Assembly (NCBI RefSeq): GCF_000003605.2
Contig: NW_003107593.1
Span: 75,296 to 118,926, forward strand
DNA: 43,631 nucleotides
Source: Saccoglossus kowalevskii
Taxonomy: Eukaryota; Hemichordata; Enteropneusta; Harrimaniidae
Direction of reading: 5' to 3'
A program made the translations under genes and the position numbers. This document shows, one piece after another, positions 1-12,305 of this stretch (positions are counted from its first letter, which is position 1; the number at the start of each line of letters is the position of its first letter). The notes under the pieces are model-generated. The model was not told the DNA's origin, did not search any database, and saw only the letters and a program-made list of their open reading frames with translations.

Positions 1-263
1 GGTCGCAACGACGATCACCGCCCTTTAACCTATGCCCACTTATGTACAAACTCATAAATGTATTTGGCGAACAATTACAATGATTTCTAAGTTTGCAGCA
101 AACATTAGATACATTCGAAATCACAATAAATTTTTCAAACGGATTCTTTTCCTAACACGCACAACAAAATACTGGAAGTAAGCATTGCCTCGCAAAGCAG
201 TAATAATAGCTAACATAATGTGTTTGCATCGATTTGATTCGTATGTATGGTTTATGACATTAC

Positions 264-953
264 CTAAGTACCAAGCCGACCTGCTGTGGGATGTATTCTC
301 ATCAGAAAATGCGTATCCCACTGTATATATAGGTGATGCACCAATTCCATGGAGCACCTGAGCAATGAGAAAAACGAAAAAATAATATGACAGGTCTCCC
401 CGCTCCTCTTCTTTGCAGTCACTTATTATTTGTGAAGTGTTTCTACCAGGCACACAGAGAGTGTCCTCGTCCCCGTACGCAGAGTCATAATCGTACAGAC
501 CAGTAGTAAAGTGTGGGATAGCCCACGTTAAGGATCCGCACCCCATGATTACAGCTCCAATGCCAAGTACTCTGGGTTTATTCCTCGTGGCACCGAAGTA
601 CGAGACGAATACAATGAGAACCATGACTGTAAAATCGTAAGTGGCCACGATGATACCCAGAGCCAAGCTGCTGAGTCCAAATCGGATTTCAATGCTTGAT
701 AAACTGATATACACTATCCCGTTGATGACAAAGCCCTGTATGAACATTAATGTTCCAAGTACCCCTACTAGCCAGTTAGATGTTCTGAAGCGTTGGTAAG
801 CCATCCACAAAGTAGCGAATTTAACTCAATCTCGACGTCCGTTGTTTCCAAAGAAACAGAACCACGTGGACTTTTACCGGAGTTTCCTTCATCAATATTG
901 ACATCTGCATTTTTAGGACCAGAATTCTTTCTCGTCGTATCTGTCTCAGTCAT
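264..953 (-). pseudogene. OATP/SLCO copy A, first coding exon with frameshift
   Basis: This is the first coding exon of a third organic anion transporter; the remaining exons would lie left of the window. The ATG is at 953-951 and the exon ends at 264 before a GTAATG donor. Exon length is 690 nt against 709 and 706 in copies B and C. Residues 1-52 run in one frame to LLCGWL, and the membrane part (TM1-TM4, from NWLVGVLGTLMFIQG) continues in another frame. Alignment to copy C places a 19-bp deletion near 800, and the length arithmetic agrees exactly. The original start therefore ends early at 768. An in-frame ATG at 804-802 could still start a protein lacking the cytoplasmic N-terminus. The donor, the NTS glycosylation site and the TM sequence are otherwise intact, so the lesion is recent, or the short form is used, or it is an assembly error. 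The exon's membrane part resembles copy C more than the adjacent copy B. Confidence 0.85.
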
Positions 954-965
954 TGTCAGCAGCAA

Positions 966-968
966 ACT
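966..968 (-). other. 3' splice site before copy A ATG
   Basis: Read on the minus strand, a pyrimidine-rich tract ending TTTCAG is followed by 13 nt and the ATG. The same arrangement occurs in copies B and C, which implies that the coding exon is preceded by an intron and a noncoding first exon. Confidence 0.6.
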
Positions 969-2306
969 GAAATTAGAATATATAAGTAAATGATTGTACA
1001 GTACGTATGGAGACGTTCATCAAGTGTAACTACTTGGAGCCGATAATGTATCATCAATTCTATCAGAATGAAATCGGGCTCACTACTTTTTCTGAAAACT
1101 AATGTTTTAGGTATATTCTTTAGAATTCCAGATTTGCTGCAGATGACAAGAACATCATTATAAATAGGTTTACTATATAACTCTACAGCTCTAAGTTGCA
1201 TTGTAGCATTCCTAAAACTCGTTATTTTGCCTCTGCACGAGTAGTTTGGTGTGACCGATAATTCGATTAGAGTATTCTGTTGGTTTCTCATTACTTACCA
1301 AGTTTTTAATCGACTGAATTAAACCAAGCTCAATACTCTTAGTGTGAAATGATTGTCTCAAAATGAAATTCGAACGAACGTTGTGCAAATGTGTGTGGAG
1401 GAGGGATGTTTGAGCTGAACATTGTTGACTTTTTATGTACAAATATCCGTAATTTATTCTCTAAACAAATTGGTTCAAGTAGTCGTATGGACCTATAAAT
1501 TTATGTGGTGGGCACGAGAAAGGACGGGACGCAACATGATGAATAGCATTTAATACTGAGATAAAAGTTGTCAATGAAGTTTCACTGTGAGCGCGCTAAA
1601 TTCACCATGTGCCAGGTCAAAATATTTACATTGAGCTATTTTTAGTCTTAATTCAAGGCTCCGTACCCGAGTATGCCAGAACGTTCTTGGAAACCATTAT
1701 GAAACACAATAACCACATACTGGCAGTCAAAAAGCGCATCGTGATCATGTCACTTGTAAGCTACTCGATACATCATCAAAATTTTAGAAGGACATCAATG
1801 ATTTCAGTAACACATGGTTTGCACGATGAATAACATGCGTTACTGTAATAGACACGCAGATAAGCATGTTCGTTAGCTCGTACATTGCCAAACCGTGTGA
1901 ATGGTTGCAGCATCATTACAGATTTCGCAGGCGAACTTCAACGACGATACCCCGATTGTGTGGCTCAGCAATTCAATTGTCCAATCATGGTTAATTCATT
2001 CTTTTCATGAGGGCCAGGTGATTCCAAATTGGATACAAATATCATTACAAATCTCTGTTTTTAACATTAAAAATACCAGAGAAAACCGACAAAACAAAAA
2101 CAAAAAACAGCGGAATCTCCCATTTAATCAATTACAAACAGCGGACAATCGGACTTTGGGTTATACCTTCGATGAACCGTCCTTCATTTAATGAAGTTAC
2201 TTTTGTGTCATTGGTTAAAAATCATCTTTTACGTTGTATGATTAAAAAGTTCATTCATTGTATCGAAATTGTTCACAAACCATTGATTTAGTATCAAATT
2301 TACATA
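969..2306 (-). other. predicted intron 0 of copy A
   Basis: This 1.3-kb stretch lies between the predicted noncoding exon and the coding exon of copy A. Its length is close to the equivalents in B (1.10 kb) and C (1.15 kb). I see no coding sequence. The short open frames here have no family resemblance and sit in AT-rich DNA. Confidence 0.45.
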
Positions 2307-2307
2307 C

Positions 2308-2440
2308 CTGGAGTGCCACCGGATTTGCTACGTTGTCTTCTTGGTTGGGTCAGTGGTCTTGTTTAGACACGTGGCGAGCGTTATCACCAGTAATAGCTGA
2401 GGGCGTCTTTTCCTGTATACGGGTCAGAGGTTATTTGATC
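2308..2440 (-). promoter_or_regulatory. predicted noncoding first exon and promoter zone, copy A
   Basis: On the minus strand a block ending ACTCCAG followed by the donor GTATGT (intron begins at 2307) is shared with blocks at 12187, 18089 and 29768. The blocks also share a motif around TCTAGACAC/TTTAGACAC and a TCAGAGGT element. The position, 1.3 kb upstream of the ATG with matching splice signals, suggests a 5' untranslated exon. The outer boundary is only where similarity fades and is not a mapped transcription start. Confidence 0.5.
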
Positions 2441-4639
2441 CTTTACGTGCAATGTACTACCACGACCTCATCTACTTTTATATTGTTTGTATTTGACGTG
2501 ATATTCGTTTCTTATGCAAGGGGAGTGTAGAAACGTATGTCATCCACGCGTGCGTGACTAGGGATAGTCAGTATACAAGACCTATTTTGAATTAAGGTTG
2601 TTTTTTTTAAATGTGGGTTTCCTAAGATTTAGCAAATTGTATGCAGATTCTTACCAGATGAAACCGTATTATTGTTAGTGAAACTCCGATCCCTGAAGTG
2701 TGGTTCAAAAAATATACCACAGCTATATAGAAAGAAAACACAAAAATCATCACGCCTTTTATGTCCTGTGGATGGCTACTTTACCGTTCAGGCTACTTTC
2801 TCGCGTTGCAAGATGAATTTGTGAGAATTATTGCTGGCTGTCACAATATTTCAGACAACACAACATTTCATACCTTCTATTGACATTTCAAGCATAACAG
2901 ATCGTTTTTATGAGTTGCCAGACAACCTTTTCCCCTTAAAAAATTATAGTTTAATCTTTTCAGACAGCTTTAATATTGTAACTTTTAACAAAAGTTTCCA
3001 ACCTACCATACACATTTTTTTGTTTTCAATTTACAGATATTTTTCAAGAACCAACGTCACGCCTTTAAAAGCAATTGTCCCATCCTTGCAGATAATTAAA
3101 GTTCAGGCAACATTCTTGTATTCAATTTTTTTTTTAACTTTACAGTGGGTTTTGTTTTCGTTCCCCCCTTCTGAAGTGGCTTTCTAAACTTGCAACTACT
3201 TTTGTGACTTTTCGTTTACTTTGTCTATCTTCTAATGCAGTTTTCCCATCTTGCAGACACATTTCAGTCTACTTCCCAACCTTCCAAGTGATTTGTGAAC
3301 GTAACATTAGGTGTTCATGATGTGCGACATTAGTCACTTTATCTATTTAATCTGTGGGACACGCGCTGACGGAGAGATACGGTACGTTCATGACCAGCTG
3401 ATCACTTGGAATCACACCCCATGTGGTTTGCTTCAAATTTAATCCTGTTGTACCTTCTATCTGAACATCACGTTTGTTCAATGATAGAGGTGTTTCTATT
3501 ATTCAATCTCCAATTAACCAACCACTTCTCCAAACAACCAACCAAATATTGGCTATTGCATTATGTTTTTGAAAACATACACAAAAGATGAAAAAAAAAG
3601 AAATATATAGACTTAATATAATAAAACAACAATGTACAATGCCTTATCTACTCCCAAAAGCCGAATAATAATTATACTTTGCGAAATTACTGGTGACATC
3701 TATATGTAAAACAAGCAAATAACTTAAGAAAATTTCATTCTGTAATGTTACATATGCAAATAGTTTTGAATATCCATATGTAATTAGAATATCCATACCA
3801 AACATTATATTTGTAAACATGAAAATTTATATAACACTATACATGTATCTGTCTGACTCCACATTTAGTATTGGATAATTGCTGACAAAGAGTGAAATAT
3901 TGACAATGTGATTACATGTGTTATTACAAAGAGAGTCGCAACGTTGTAGGAGAGAGATGTCGCGCTTTGTCGGTCATCAATTAACATGGGCCAAAAGTCA
4001 TAGCGTTGTGTGGATCAATTACCGCTACACATTGCTGTAGCAAAAACAACTAGACACCACTAATATCACAATTGCTCATACGAAAGTTATTCGAAAATAT
4101 TATGTATGTGATATCAGTAATATGTGTTTGCTTCTTTTTTTCTACCAAGAGCTTTTCCATACATATATTCTCTGATTTTAAATGTAATCATAGTCGTTAT
4201 TACGAGCATATGTATATGGTGCCCTCAATAAGACACCAAAGTGTGTCTTGTTGGTCAGCCATATGAGAGGTGGTTTAACTGTCTTGCAATGAAGTGTGCC
4301 CTCGACGTGGTGGTTTCAATTCAAGTGTTTTCTTGTTTTTTTTTTAAATATTCTCGACATTAGTACTCTGCTTATTCATCAATGTGGCGGCTGGTATCTA
4401 CAAATATTCCAAATTTTACCATTCGTCTGACAGATTCTTATGTAATAAAATTATAGCTACTTCATGATTTACCCCCACTTTGTTGCCCGTAAGTATCTTA
4501 GTTCTCACCCGACAACTTTTATTTTTACCCATTGTGGGTGCCAGATGGTGTAAATTTCCTCGTGTGTGACTTTTGTTCGCAAAGTTATTGTGAATACCAA
4601 AAGATTGATATAAGGTACGCAGACTAATTTTCAATGGCT
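2441..4639. other. intergenic, copy A to copy B
   Basis: No gene is supported. Positions 2820-3260 hold a series of T-rich tracts each ending in CAG (for example near 2960, 3035, 3090, 3145 and 3255). One piece near 3190 (CTTGCAACTACTTTTGTGAC) resembles the segment duplicated near 19.2 and 19.7 kb. The rest is AT-rich with homopolymers. Confidence 0.4.
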
Positions 4640-5775
4640 CATTCATACAAATCAAATCAATGAACAAGTGGATTTGGGGAAGGGAATAATTCAATGAAAC
4701 CTCGTCTCATTTGTAAGAAGTACTTTTCATCCAATCAAAACACCAAATATTATTCGTCTGTTCATTATATCTGCACTAACTACAAATCTCTGTATCTATA
4801 TATCTGGAGTGACATGGGACAAGGGTTATCTTTAGCGACAACAAAGGACATCTCACTTTGTATAGAGGTCACTGTACCGTTTATGATAATACTGTAACTT
4901 TTAATCTACTTTTATTTGTTGTTGTTTTTTTTTTGGTAACTCTGTACATTATTGGGTTCACATTAAATTAGAATCTCACTAAATATGTAGGAAAAGCGTT
5001 ACAGATACAGATAAATAATTTGTACTCGAATATAAACTGGATAACATAGAAATGTAATATACTCGGAAACTAATCGGAGTGCTCAGGATTGGTAAATTTA
5101 CCGAATGCAAATATCACAAAAACACAAGAATTTCGATATTTTAAGCTTCACTATTGGATAATGGAAACTTGTTTAGTATTGAACTTGTAAGCATGCGTCG
5201 TGTCAGTGAAATTGATATTTAAAAGAGAATCTTCAGCCAATGCCATGGAATATCCTGCCCGGCCGTTTAAAAGAAGTTGACAATAAACAGATACACTTTC
5301 AAAACGGAGCTGGTCGATGGAATATCAACGTCAAAGCAATTGTTTTTCGAAAAGTTTATGAAACAGTTCTCAAAATGACAAAATATATACATCAAACCCA
5401 GAATAGAAATGAACAATTTTGATAGGAATCAACATCTACGTATCACAAATAATACAGTAGTAAACATCATTTTTAATAAAAGGGGTCTATTTTAGTTATT
5501 ATCAGTGCATTGGCAAAATATAAGGCACAGAAAATGTCAAACTCACTGAAATGAATCAGTCAAATAATTGACTATTTTTTAAGAATCAGGGGTTTTAATA
5601 CTTAAGAATCTGTCAAGTTGCGCCAAGTTGAGTGTTGATGTCAGACTGAGTGATTAATTGAATGAAGCAAGAAAGGTTCGGTCATCCTAAATATGGGTGA
5701 AAAATATGATTCTAATGAAGGAAAATCGCGTAGCATAGTTATCAATTACAATTGTTTTTTTTTCAAGTTTTCAGG
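4640..5775. other. 3' flank of copy B, homologous to 3' flank of copy C
   Basis: Much of this stretch aligns with 20985-22174 downstream of copy C, for example CTCATCCAATCAAAACACC-like and GGACAAGGGTTATCT motifs in the same order. Part also aligns with the orphan flank at 16980-17710. It belongs to the duplicated unit. A minus-strand AATAAA at 4911-4916 has counterparts at 21324-21340 downstream of copy C and could be the polyadenylation signal, giving a 3' UTR of about 0.86 kb. That assignment is tentative. Confidence 0.55.
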
Positions 5776-8700
5776 CTATATCTTGTTTTCTAGTATGGTT
5801 CCGCTGATCTCATTACTCGGATCTGTTTTCGTGTATCCAAGAAGTGACACTGTGCTTCTCTCCTTTTGTTTATCTAAGGTTGTTGTCGAGTTTCCAATAG
5901 TCGATATTGGTTCCGTGTTGGCTGAATCGATCTTTTCTTCATTAGATGGCTCTGGTGGAGGCTTGTAGGTCAAGAGAGCACCCAGGGAGCAAAGCATGGC
6001 AAGTCCAGTGAAAGCTGCTCCGAAAACGACAAATCTCATGGCAAAACCGTGGTTATCATATATCCAGCATGTGCCAGTATCTCCACAGTCCTCTTGCCAC
6101 ATTACGCATGCACTGTCTACCACTATACCCATCACAATTGGCCCTGGAATAGCTCCTGTGAAATTAGATTAAGTTAAACACTGTTAAACAAATGAATCAC
6201 TCAACTACCTCAATATATGACATACATTACATTCAATTGTGATAATTAATTGCAGGACAAACGACAAATTACATATTTTCTTCTTGATTAAACTGATGTC
6301 AATGTACTCACCAAAAAGCCGGAAACTGATCGAGCAAAGTCCAAGGGCATGTGACCTTTGCTTATCTGGTACACACCTAAACAAATTTAAAACGTGTCCT
6401 TCGTTAAAATATATATGTATCTTCCTCACACTTGTAATTATAATTTACCATTTTTCAGACGTTTATCGAAACATTATTGATCAACATGCTAAGATAATTC
6501 GGAGCTACATTACAGACTGACCTCATTGGTAAAATATTACTTGGAGCAATCAACAAGAACATTGTCAGCAAAATGAAGAAAAACCCTACAATAAACACCG
6601 GAAGTTGCCAGCAATCATCGTATGTGCACTTCCCAGATACTGCTTCCGGTGAGTCACCACTTTCGTTTTCCGAAAAGATGCAACTGCAGTTGTAATAAGT
6701 CTAAGAAACACATGTATAAAACTAACTATTAGCCCATATAAATAACTTGCATGGGTCATTCTATTCTGATATAAACCCAAGTGGTCAAGTGTATCGCCCG
6801 CCAACGTGGATTTTATACACCTGGGTATACTCAATTATTCATACTGTTGTAGGTCTAGGTCTAGTAACTTTCTGTCTCGGATAACTTCTCGAATACGCTC
6901 TTCCGCTCACGTGATTTGGTGGCCATATTGCTCTTTTATTTACAAACACCTCGGAATAGTCTATTTCCGACACTTCTGGGAGTCAAGACAGACTAAAAGC
7001 AATACTGGATATGGGCTACTAAGTTAAGTAATGATTAATATAGCAGCTACGTGACATTTGCCCTCATATTTTAATTAACGGAAGGTGGTATAAAAACAGA
7101 TTTACATTAATTTTGCTGAGAACCATGAAGCACATTGATTTATGTATAGCATGTAGGATCTATGTAACAAGTGAATTGAGATCTTAACAAGATATAATAT
7201 GGTTACTGTGTCGATGTTGATAATGCCTACCTCTCCATCATCCGGGGTATCCAGGCAACCAGCATAGCATGCATCAAAATATAACAGATTATTGGTTCCA
7301 CAGACTGGATCGTAAGTCTCTGTACCAGCACAACCACACACAGAGTTACATGGATGATTAAGATTTATTACGTCAAGGTCACTCGTACTGAAAACAATAA
7401 TTGTTTTACTGATTATCTTCGAGTTGTCATAAAGAGGATCTGTTCAAGTGTTTGTTTTTCATTGAAATGGGAATTCAATTCAATTCATTCCCATCCGAGT
7501 CATGGTATCGCGAAGCAATGAATAGTGCGGCGACCTTATAATGGCTTACAATGCCATGACATGGGAATGTGACATGCGCGTCAGGGAAGCTTGTATATAT
7601 CAGTTAAGCACAGGTTCACAACGATATGCTAACACGGTGCTAACACGTTCATGCATAATTTAGTTTCTTGATCAGATGGTACTTTACGCATAATTTAAAG
7701 AAGTGAATTTACAATCACTAAAAATTATGATTCCCTGACATCTTGAAAAGAAATTTTATTTGCAAAATATCAAGTTTGTATAAATACTAGCACTAGTGTA
7801 AGATACTATGTTGAGGTGTTTTATGGCGGCCAAGATCTCGTTGTAAGTAACGTTCTATTCTCTCCCGTTATTGATTTCACTGTTACCATGGATCAGTAGA
7901 AGATATGGCGCAATTACGGCAGAAAATGGCACACTATTTGAAGGGCTTGTGCAGGTGGTTCTGTCGCTCGCAACGTGATCTCGATATTTAAGTTTTGTTA
8001 TATGTCACCGCGTTTTGCCTTGACGGGATAACAACGATAGTTTTGAGTAGTCGAAACCAACACAATTCGCGCTCGTCATCACGTGGCGTATTTAACCAGT
8101 AAGAAGAACTCACCTGAAGACTGCTACACTTCCGGTTTATGATTTTGTCCTGGAAAACATTAGACATAAGAAAACTTACTCTGAACTGTTGTAAGATGTG
8201 ATGACGCCCGCTACTTGTTGTTCCGGACACTGTAGATAAAATACTGGATACAGACACGTCGTTATTAACGACGCACCTAGATAGAAACGCGTCATGCCTA
8301 CGACTTTCCAGTTAAACTTGTTTATGATCCATCCACCAAGTAAAGTTCCTCCAGCAGCGCCAGGTATGGACGTCACAGCTGAAAAATGAAACAAGTTATT
8401 ACCGCCATACACGAAACTTTTTTTGTGTTGGGAAATACGTTTACACTCTCACTACTGGTGTTACAATAGGGGGACAGTAGTCAAAATGAACTCACCTAAT
8501 ATCAGACCAGCCTGTGACGATGTAAGGCCGAATTGGTTTTCAATAAACTTGAGGATAAAAGGAAGAAACCCGACTATCACAAATGTTAAAGCTGTTTTAC
8601 TGATGGTCATAAAACAATAATAGGGGTTCTTTAAAAGCATTTTAGTTGATGGCCACAGGTCGTTCCATCCTTTTCCAAAGTCTGTATTTGCTTGTACTAA

Positions 8701-11071
8701 TTCGGCGTCGTCACTGTGGTGTGCCTGCGACTGACGCTCATTCTGAATGTCTTTCGTTCCTGGGTGAAACAGGAAAAAGGAAAAAAAAGGAAAAAAGAAA
8801 ATGTGATATACCGGTGTATAAATACGTTAAATGTATTGGTTGTTCGCATGACGTGGTTGCATTTATAGTCCTACGTGCTGATATTAATGAGTGGATGAAC
8901 TTTTATAGTATACCTGGTAATTCTGGAGGAAACGCCCCAATCGGTATGGCTATGAGCCAGGCTAGAATCCATGATAATACGAAGCCGATCCACCAGGCAC
9001 CAACCCAACCAGGATCTGTATTATCAATCGTCACACTATAATAAATGCACATTATATTAGCATAATTCGTATTTTTTTATGAAGAGTGTTGCGGTATGCG
9101 TGATACAACGGAGGAATTAATAGCGTGGTGTTTTTATTATGTGTGCGCTGACTGTAGGAATGCTTGCCAAGCACACACTCAAGGAATGTATTGTTTGTTG
9201 TTTTGGAATCACAAGGCGCTGCCTCTGAAATGAGACATGCCGAAATGAGACATGCCTGTAAATATTAAACTCACGGGCATTTCTTATAGCTTAGACGTGC
9301 CCACGCCTCGCAGCGTACACGTAGCAACTATTAGTTGTGGCATGCTTTACGAAAGTTTCTATGGTCTGTGAAGTGTAATGAGTTTGTCCTCAGTGAAGAC
9401 AAAATGTTGAAATGTCAGAAATAAATAAATAAATATTCATTGTTCAGCTGCATGTGCCAATGGAAAGAAACACGTTACTCACTCGTCTTGGTGTAGTGGG
9501 TCCACATAAATAGTGAGGAAGTATGCACCGACCAGATATCCAATGGTAGGTCCAAATATTGAGAGTGCACTCAGTATACCTGTAAGAGTAATCACAATAA
9601 TATTATGCTATTAAGGAATAAACAACATGCGTGGAGTAGTTGAAAAAACAAACAATTGTTTTGTCCATAGATGTATATTATGACAATCGCCGACCACTTT
9701 TATGACCATGTTTTTAAGTGTGGTTTCGACACATACACCCAAGTACAGCATATAATTTTAGCCAGAAATGGCAGGTTTGTGACAACAGCAAAACAAATCT
9801 GTAACGTGTTTGTGTCATATCCAAAAAAATACGTTGAAACTAAATTTCTATGGCATTTCAATATCTACAGCTAAGTCCATAATAAGAACAGGTCTAATAG
9901 AGTACATTCACAGTAAAATTGTGTAACACCCAATATACAAGTAAGACTAAAAAACACGGTCGCCATTTTAAGAGAATTGTATCACGCCACGAAAAAAAAT
10001 AAACCCACCAAAATTCTTAACAATAATAAATTGGAGAATCATGTTTCTGTCATGTCTATTTCAGTTTGTGGATCAGCAAAATGAAAAATTATTAATTAAG
10101 ACCAGACATGGCTTAATCATGTAAATCATGTACTTAGATTGTTACTGCATATACCGTACTGTGTTGAATACTAAGCCAGAATTATAAAAAAGTCAGAATT
10201 AAACACGATTTGAACTGTCTAATAGGTGTAAGGGGTGACATGTTATTAGCATATTCATAGGCTGTCACCGGAATAATAAATTTTAGACATGTTTACTGGA
10301 ATAAAGCCGTTTATTGACACTTAATATTGTGAGGGCGTGATTCAAAGATTTAGTGACATTACCTAAGTACCAGGACGCTTTTCTGTGTGAAGCATTCTCA
10401 TCAGAAAATGCATAGCCAACCGTGTAAATGGGTGATGCACCAATTCCATGGAGTATCTGGGCGAATAGGAAGACGAAAAAATAATATGACAGGTCTCCCT
10501 CGCCCCCTTCTTCTATGCAATCATGTATTATTTTAGAAGTATTTCTACCAGGCACGCATAGAGTGTCTTCGTCTCCGTACGCAGCGTCGTAATCGTACAG
10601 GCCACTGGTGAAGTGTGGGACAGCCCACATTAAAGATCCACACCCCATGATCACAGCTCCAAAGCCAAGTATGTTCGGTTTATTTCTCGTGGCTCCGAAG
10701 TACGACACGAAGCCAATGAGAACCATAATGGTAACATCATATGTGGCCGCTATGATGCCTATCGCCGTGCTGCTAAAACCGAACCGAATCTCAATGCTCG
10801 ATAAACTCATGTACAAAATCCCGCTGATGGCAAACCCCTGTATGAACATTAAAGTTCCCAGTACCGCTGTTAACCAATTGGAAGTCGCACAGGGTTGCAG
10901 ACATTTTGGTCGCAGGCTGAGCCATCCACAAAGTAGAGATTCTGTCTCAATCTGGAAGCTACTTATTTCCGAAGAAACAGAACCACGTGTGCTTTTGTCA
11001 ATACTCCCCTTGTCCACATTGTCGTCTCTGTTCTCACCGGAATCTTTTCTCGTCATCTCGGTCTCAGACAT
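5776..11071 (-). CDS. solute carrier organic anion transporter (OATP/SLCO), copy B
   Basis: Complete nine-exon transporter of 723 residues. Exons: 11071-10363, 9579-9483, 9035-8914, 8759-8496, 8378-8180, 7387-7231, 6700-6522, 6376-6312 and 6155-5776 (TAG). Every junction is GT-AG and the frame stays open throughout. The OATP family carries out sodium-independent uptake of amphipathic organic anions (bile salts, steroid conjugates, eicosanoids, toxins) at the plasma membrane. Visible features are a hydrophilic N-terminus (1-62), TM1-4 in exon 1, the superfamily signature around TDPGWVGAWWIGF in exon 3, TM7-9 in exons 4-5, a Kazal-like loop with 11 cysteines from the end of exon 5 through exon 7, TM10-12 in exons 7-9 and a charged cytoplasmic tail. 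N-glycosylation sites are visible, for example NTS after CVPGR. Length is normal for the family (about 640-720). The start was chosen because MSETEMTRKD is conserved in copy C. Substrate cannot be deduced. Confidence 0.95.
7231..7387 (-). CDS. copy B exon 6, Kazal-like extracellular domain
   Basis: This exon encodes HPCNSVCGCAG followed by DPVCGTNNLLYFDACYAGC, the Kazal-type cysteine pattern found in extracellular loop 5 of OATPs between TM9 and TM10. With C in LLQCPEQQ (exon 5) and four cysteines in exon 7 it makes an 11-cysteine loop. In mammalian OATPs these cysteines are disulfide-bonded and needed for surface expression. The motif here is structural; nothing suggests protease inhibition. 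Confidence 0.93.
8914..9035 (-). CDS. copy B exon 3, OATP signature
   Basis: This exon carries the family fingerprint: an acidic/NTDP start followed by WVGAWWIGF and a hydrophobic TM6, matching the established OATP signature D-X-RW-[I/V]-GAWW-X-G-[F/L]-L except that the R position is G here. It is 122 nt, the same as its copy C counterpart. The exon boundaries (TATAG acceptor, GTATAC donor) keep phases 2 and 1. Confidence 0.93.
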
Positions 11072-11073
11072 TG

Positions 11074-11088
11074 TTATAGAGAGGAACT
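11074..11088 (-). other. short 5' UTR remnant and 3' splice site, copy B
   Basis: On the minus strand CCCTTTCATCAG (AG at 11088-11087) is followed by TTCCTCTCTATAACA and the ATG. The same layout is present in copies A and C, so translation probably starts just after a spliced 5' untranslated exon. Confidence 0.6.
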
Positions 11089-12185
11089 GATGAAAGGGAA
11101 TACATAGTAATAAAATAGCATGACCACTGTATACGCTACAAGAGTTTTGGATTGTGAATGGAGAAATAAAACATTAGCTCGAGTGCATAGTATGTCTACG
11201 GAATAAGAACATCAATTACTGCAGAATTAAATGTGTTGTGAGGTTATGGAAGAATATCTACTTTTACTACAATATAATATATATTTGTAGGCAAAAAAAT
11301 AAATTTATTCATATTTTTAGTTTAGTTTTTAAAAAGTTGTTTGACAGTATTACATATTTCCAAAGTATGAATGCAACTTCAAGGAAGACATGTACAGGTG
11401 CAACAAACAATGTAGCGCCTTCCGCACTACTCCCGACACGCGTTCCGAGCAGCACAATACTCGGTCATGTCGCCCTTTTTGTGAAAACGGCATGTGTGAA
11501 AACCGTAGCTGCAGTCCTCACGTACAAGAATCGAGCAAGCTATTACGTCCTCCGTTGTATGAAGAACCCGCTAAATAAAGTTTGCCTTCAATGTTTAAAG
11601 TTATATACGTATGTTTTATGAGAAAATGACATTTGCACATTTAAACAAACCTAACGAATGGAGGACGCACTATTCGACTCGCTGAAGCTATATATACATT
11701 AGGTATGTATTATACAAACACAAAGCATGTCAAGGTTTACGTGACACCGGAGATGTAATATGCCGATAACCACGGTGGGGTGAGCCGTAACTGTATGTAA
11801 TAAAGGTTAGGAAAGGCGACCAAACCACAAATATGCCCACACTCTTACAAAATATAATTCACAAAACACACTTAATGTGAACATTAATCGTAGTTATGAG
11901 ACGTATAATTGTGGCTTTTCAATTTTCGATTAAGTCTACGCAGTAATGGGACACTGACGCCAGCTATTGGTGGCATATTACCAGTCGATTCCTGTTGTTT
12001 TAATTTGTATTACATAAGTATACCTCAGACCATGTATATTTTCCGTAGCTAATCCTGCAAATTATCATGTGGAAGTTATCTGCTATCTCATATGATCACA
12101 AATAAGTCAAACTGTTCATATTTTGTTACGCATTTATCGTGTCATATGTACCCGTGAGTTGTTAAGTAATACTTGATTGTACATA
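11089..12185 (-). other. predicted intron 0 of copy B, with conserved blocks
   Basis: The region holds a block at about 11390-11565 that matches 28870-29030 upstream of copy C (shared CGTACAAGAATC and TACGTCCTCCGTTGTA-like stretches). A second block at 11686-12010 matches 17735-18000 and 29125-29420 (shared TCTACGTG, GTAATAAAG and GTCTACGCA). The 127-residue plus-strand open frame at 11238-11621 is not conserved as protein in copy C, so I do not call a gene. Confidence 0.55.
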
Positions 12186-12186
12186 C

Positions 12187-12300
12187 CTGGAGTCTCACAG
12201 CGATACTAACGTAGCCGACTCATCGATGGCTGTGTCTAGACACGTTGTATGTGCGTGATATAAGGTTCAGAGGTAACCGTTATTAATCATTTTTAGTACT
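12187..12300 (-). promoter_or_regulatory. predicted noncoding first exon and promoter zone, copy B
   Basis: The minus strand reads GAGACTCCAG followed by GTATGT (donor; exon end at 12187). The block from here to about 12300 is conserved with copy C up to a shared GGCAGT element near 12300, and in part with A and the empty unit. No open frame crosses it, so it is probably an untranslated exon. The transcription start is not determinable from sequence alone. Confidence 0.55.
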
Positions 12301-12305
12301 GCCGT

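Noticed and set aside
1-263. Search for exon 2 of copy A
   Set aside because: No 97-nt exon like those at 9483-9579 or 26573-26669 is present. It must lie left of the window. Only intron-like sequence is seen.
10608-11090. 160-codon plus-strand open frame opposite OATP exon 1
   Set aside because: Shadow of the transporter exon. The protein it gives has no domain, while the minus strand encodes a conserved membrane transporter.
11238-11621. 127-codon plus-strand frame upstream of copy B
   Set aside because: The homologous DNA upstream of copy C (28797-29054) reads a different, unrelated peptide, so the conservation is at DNA level only.
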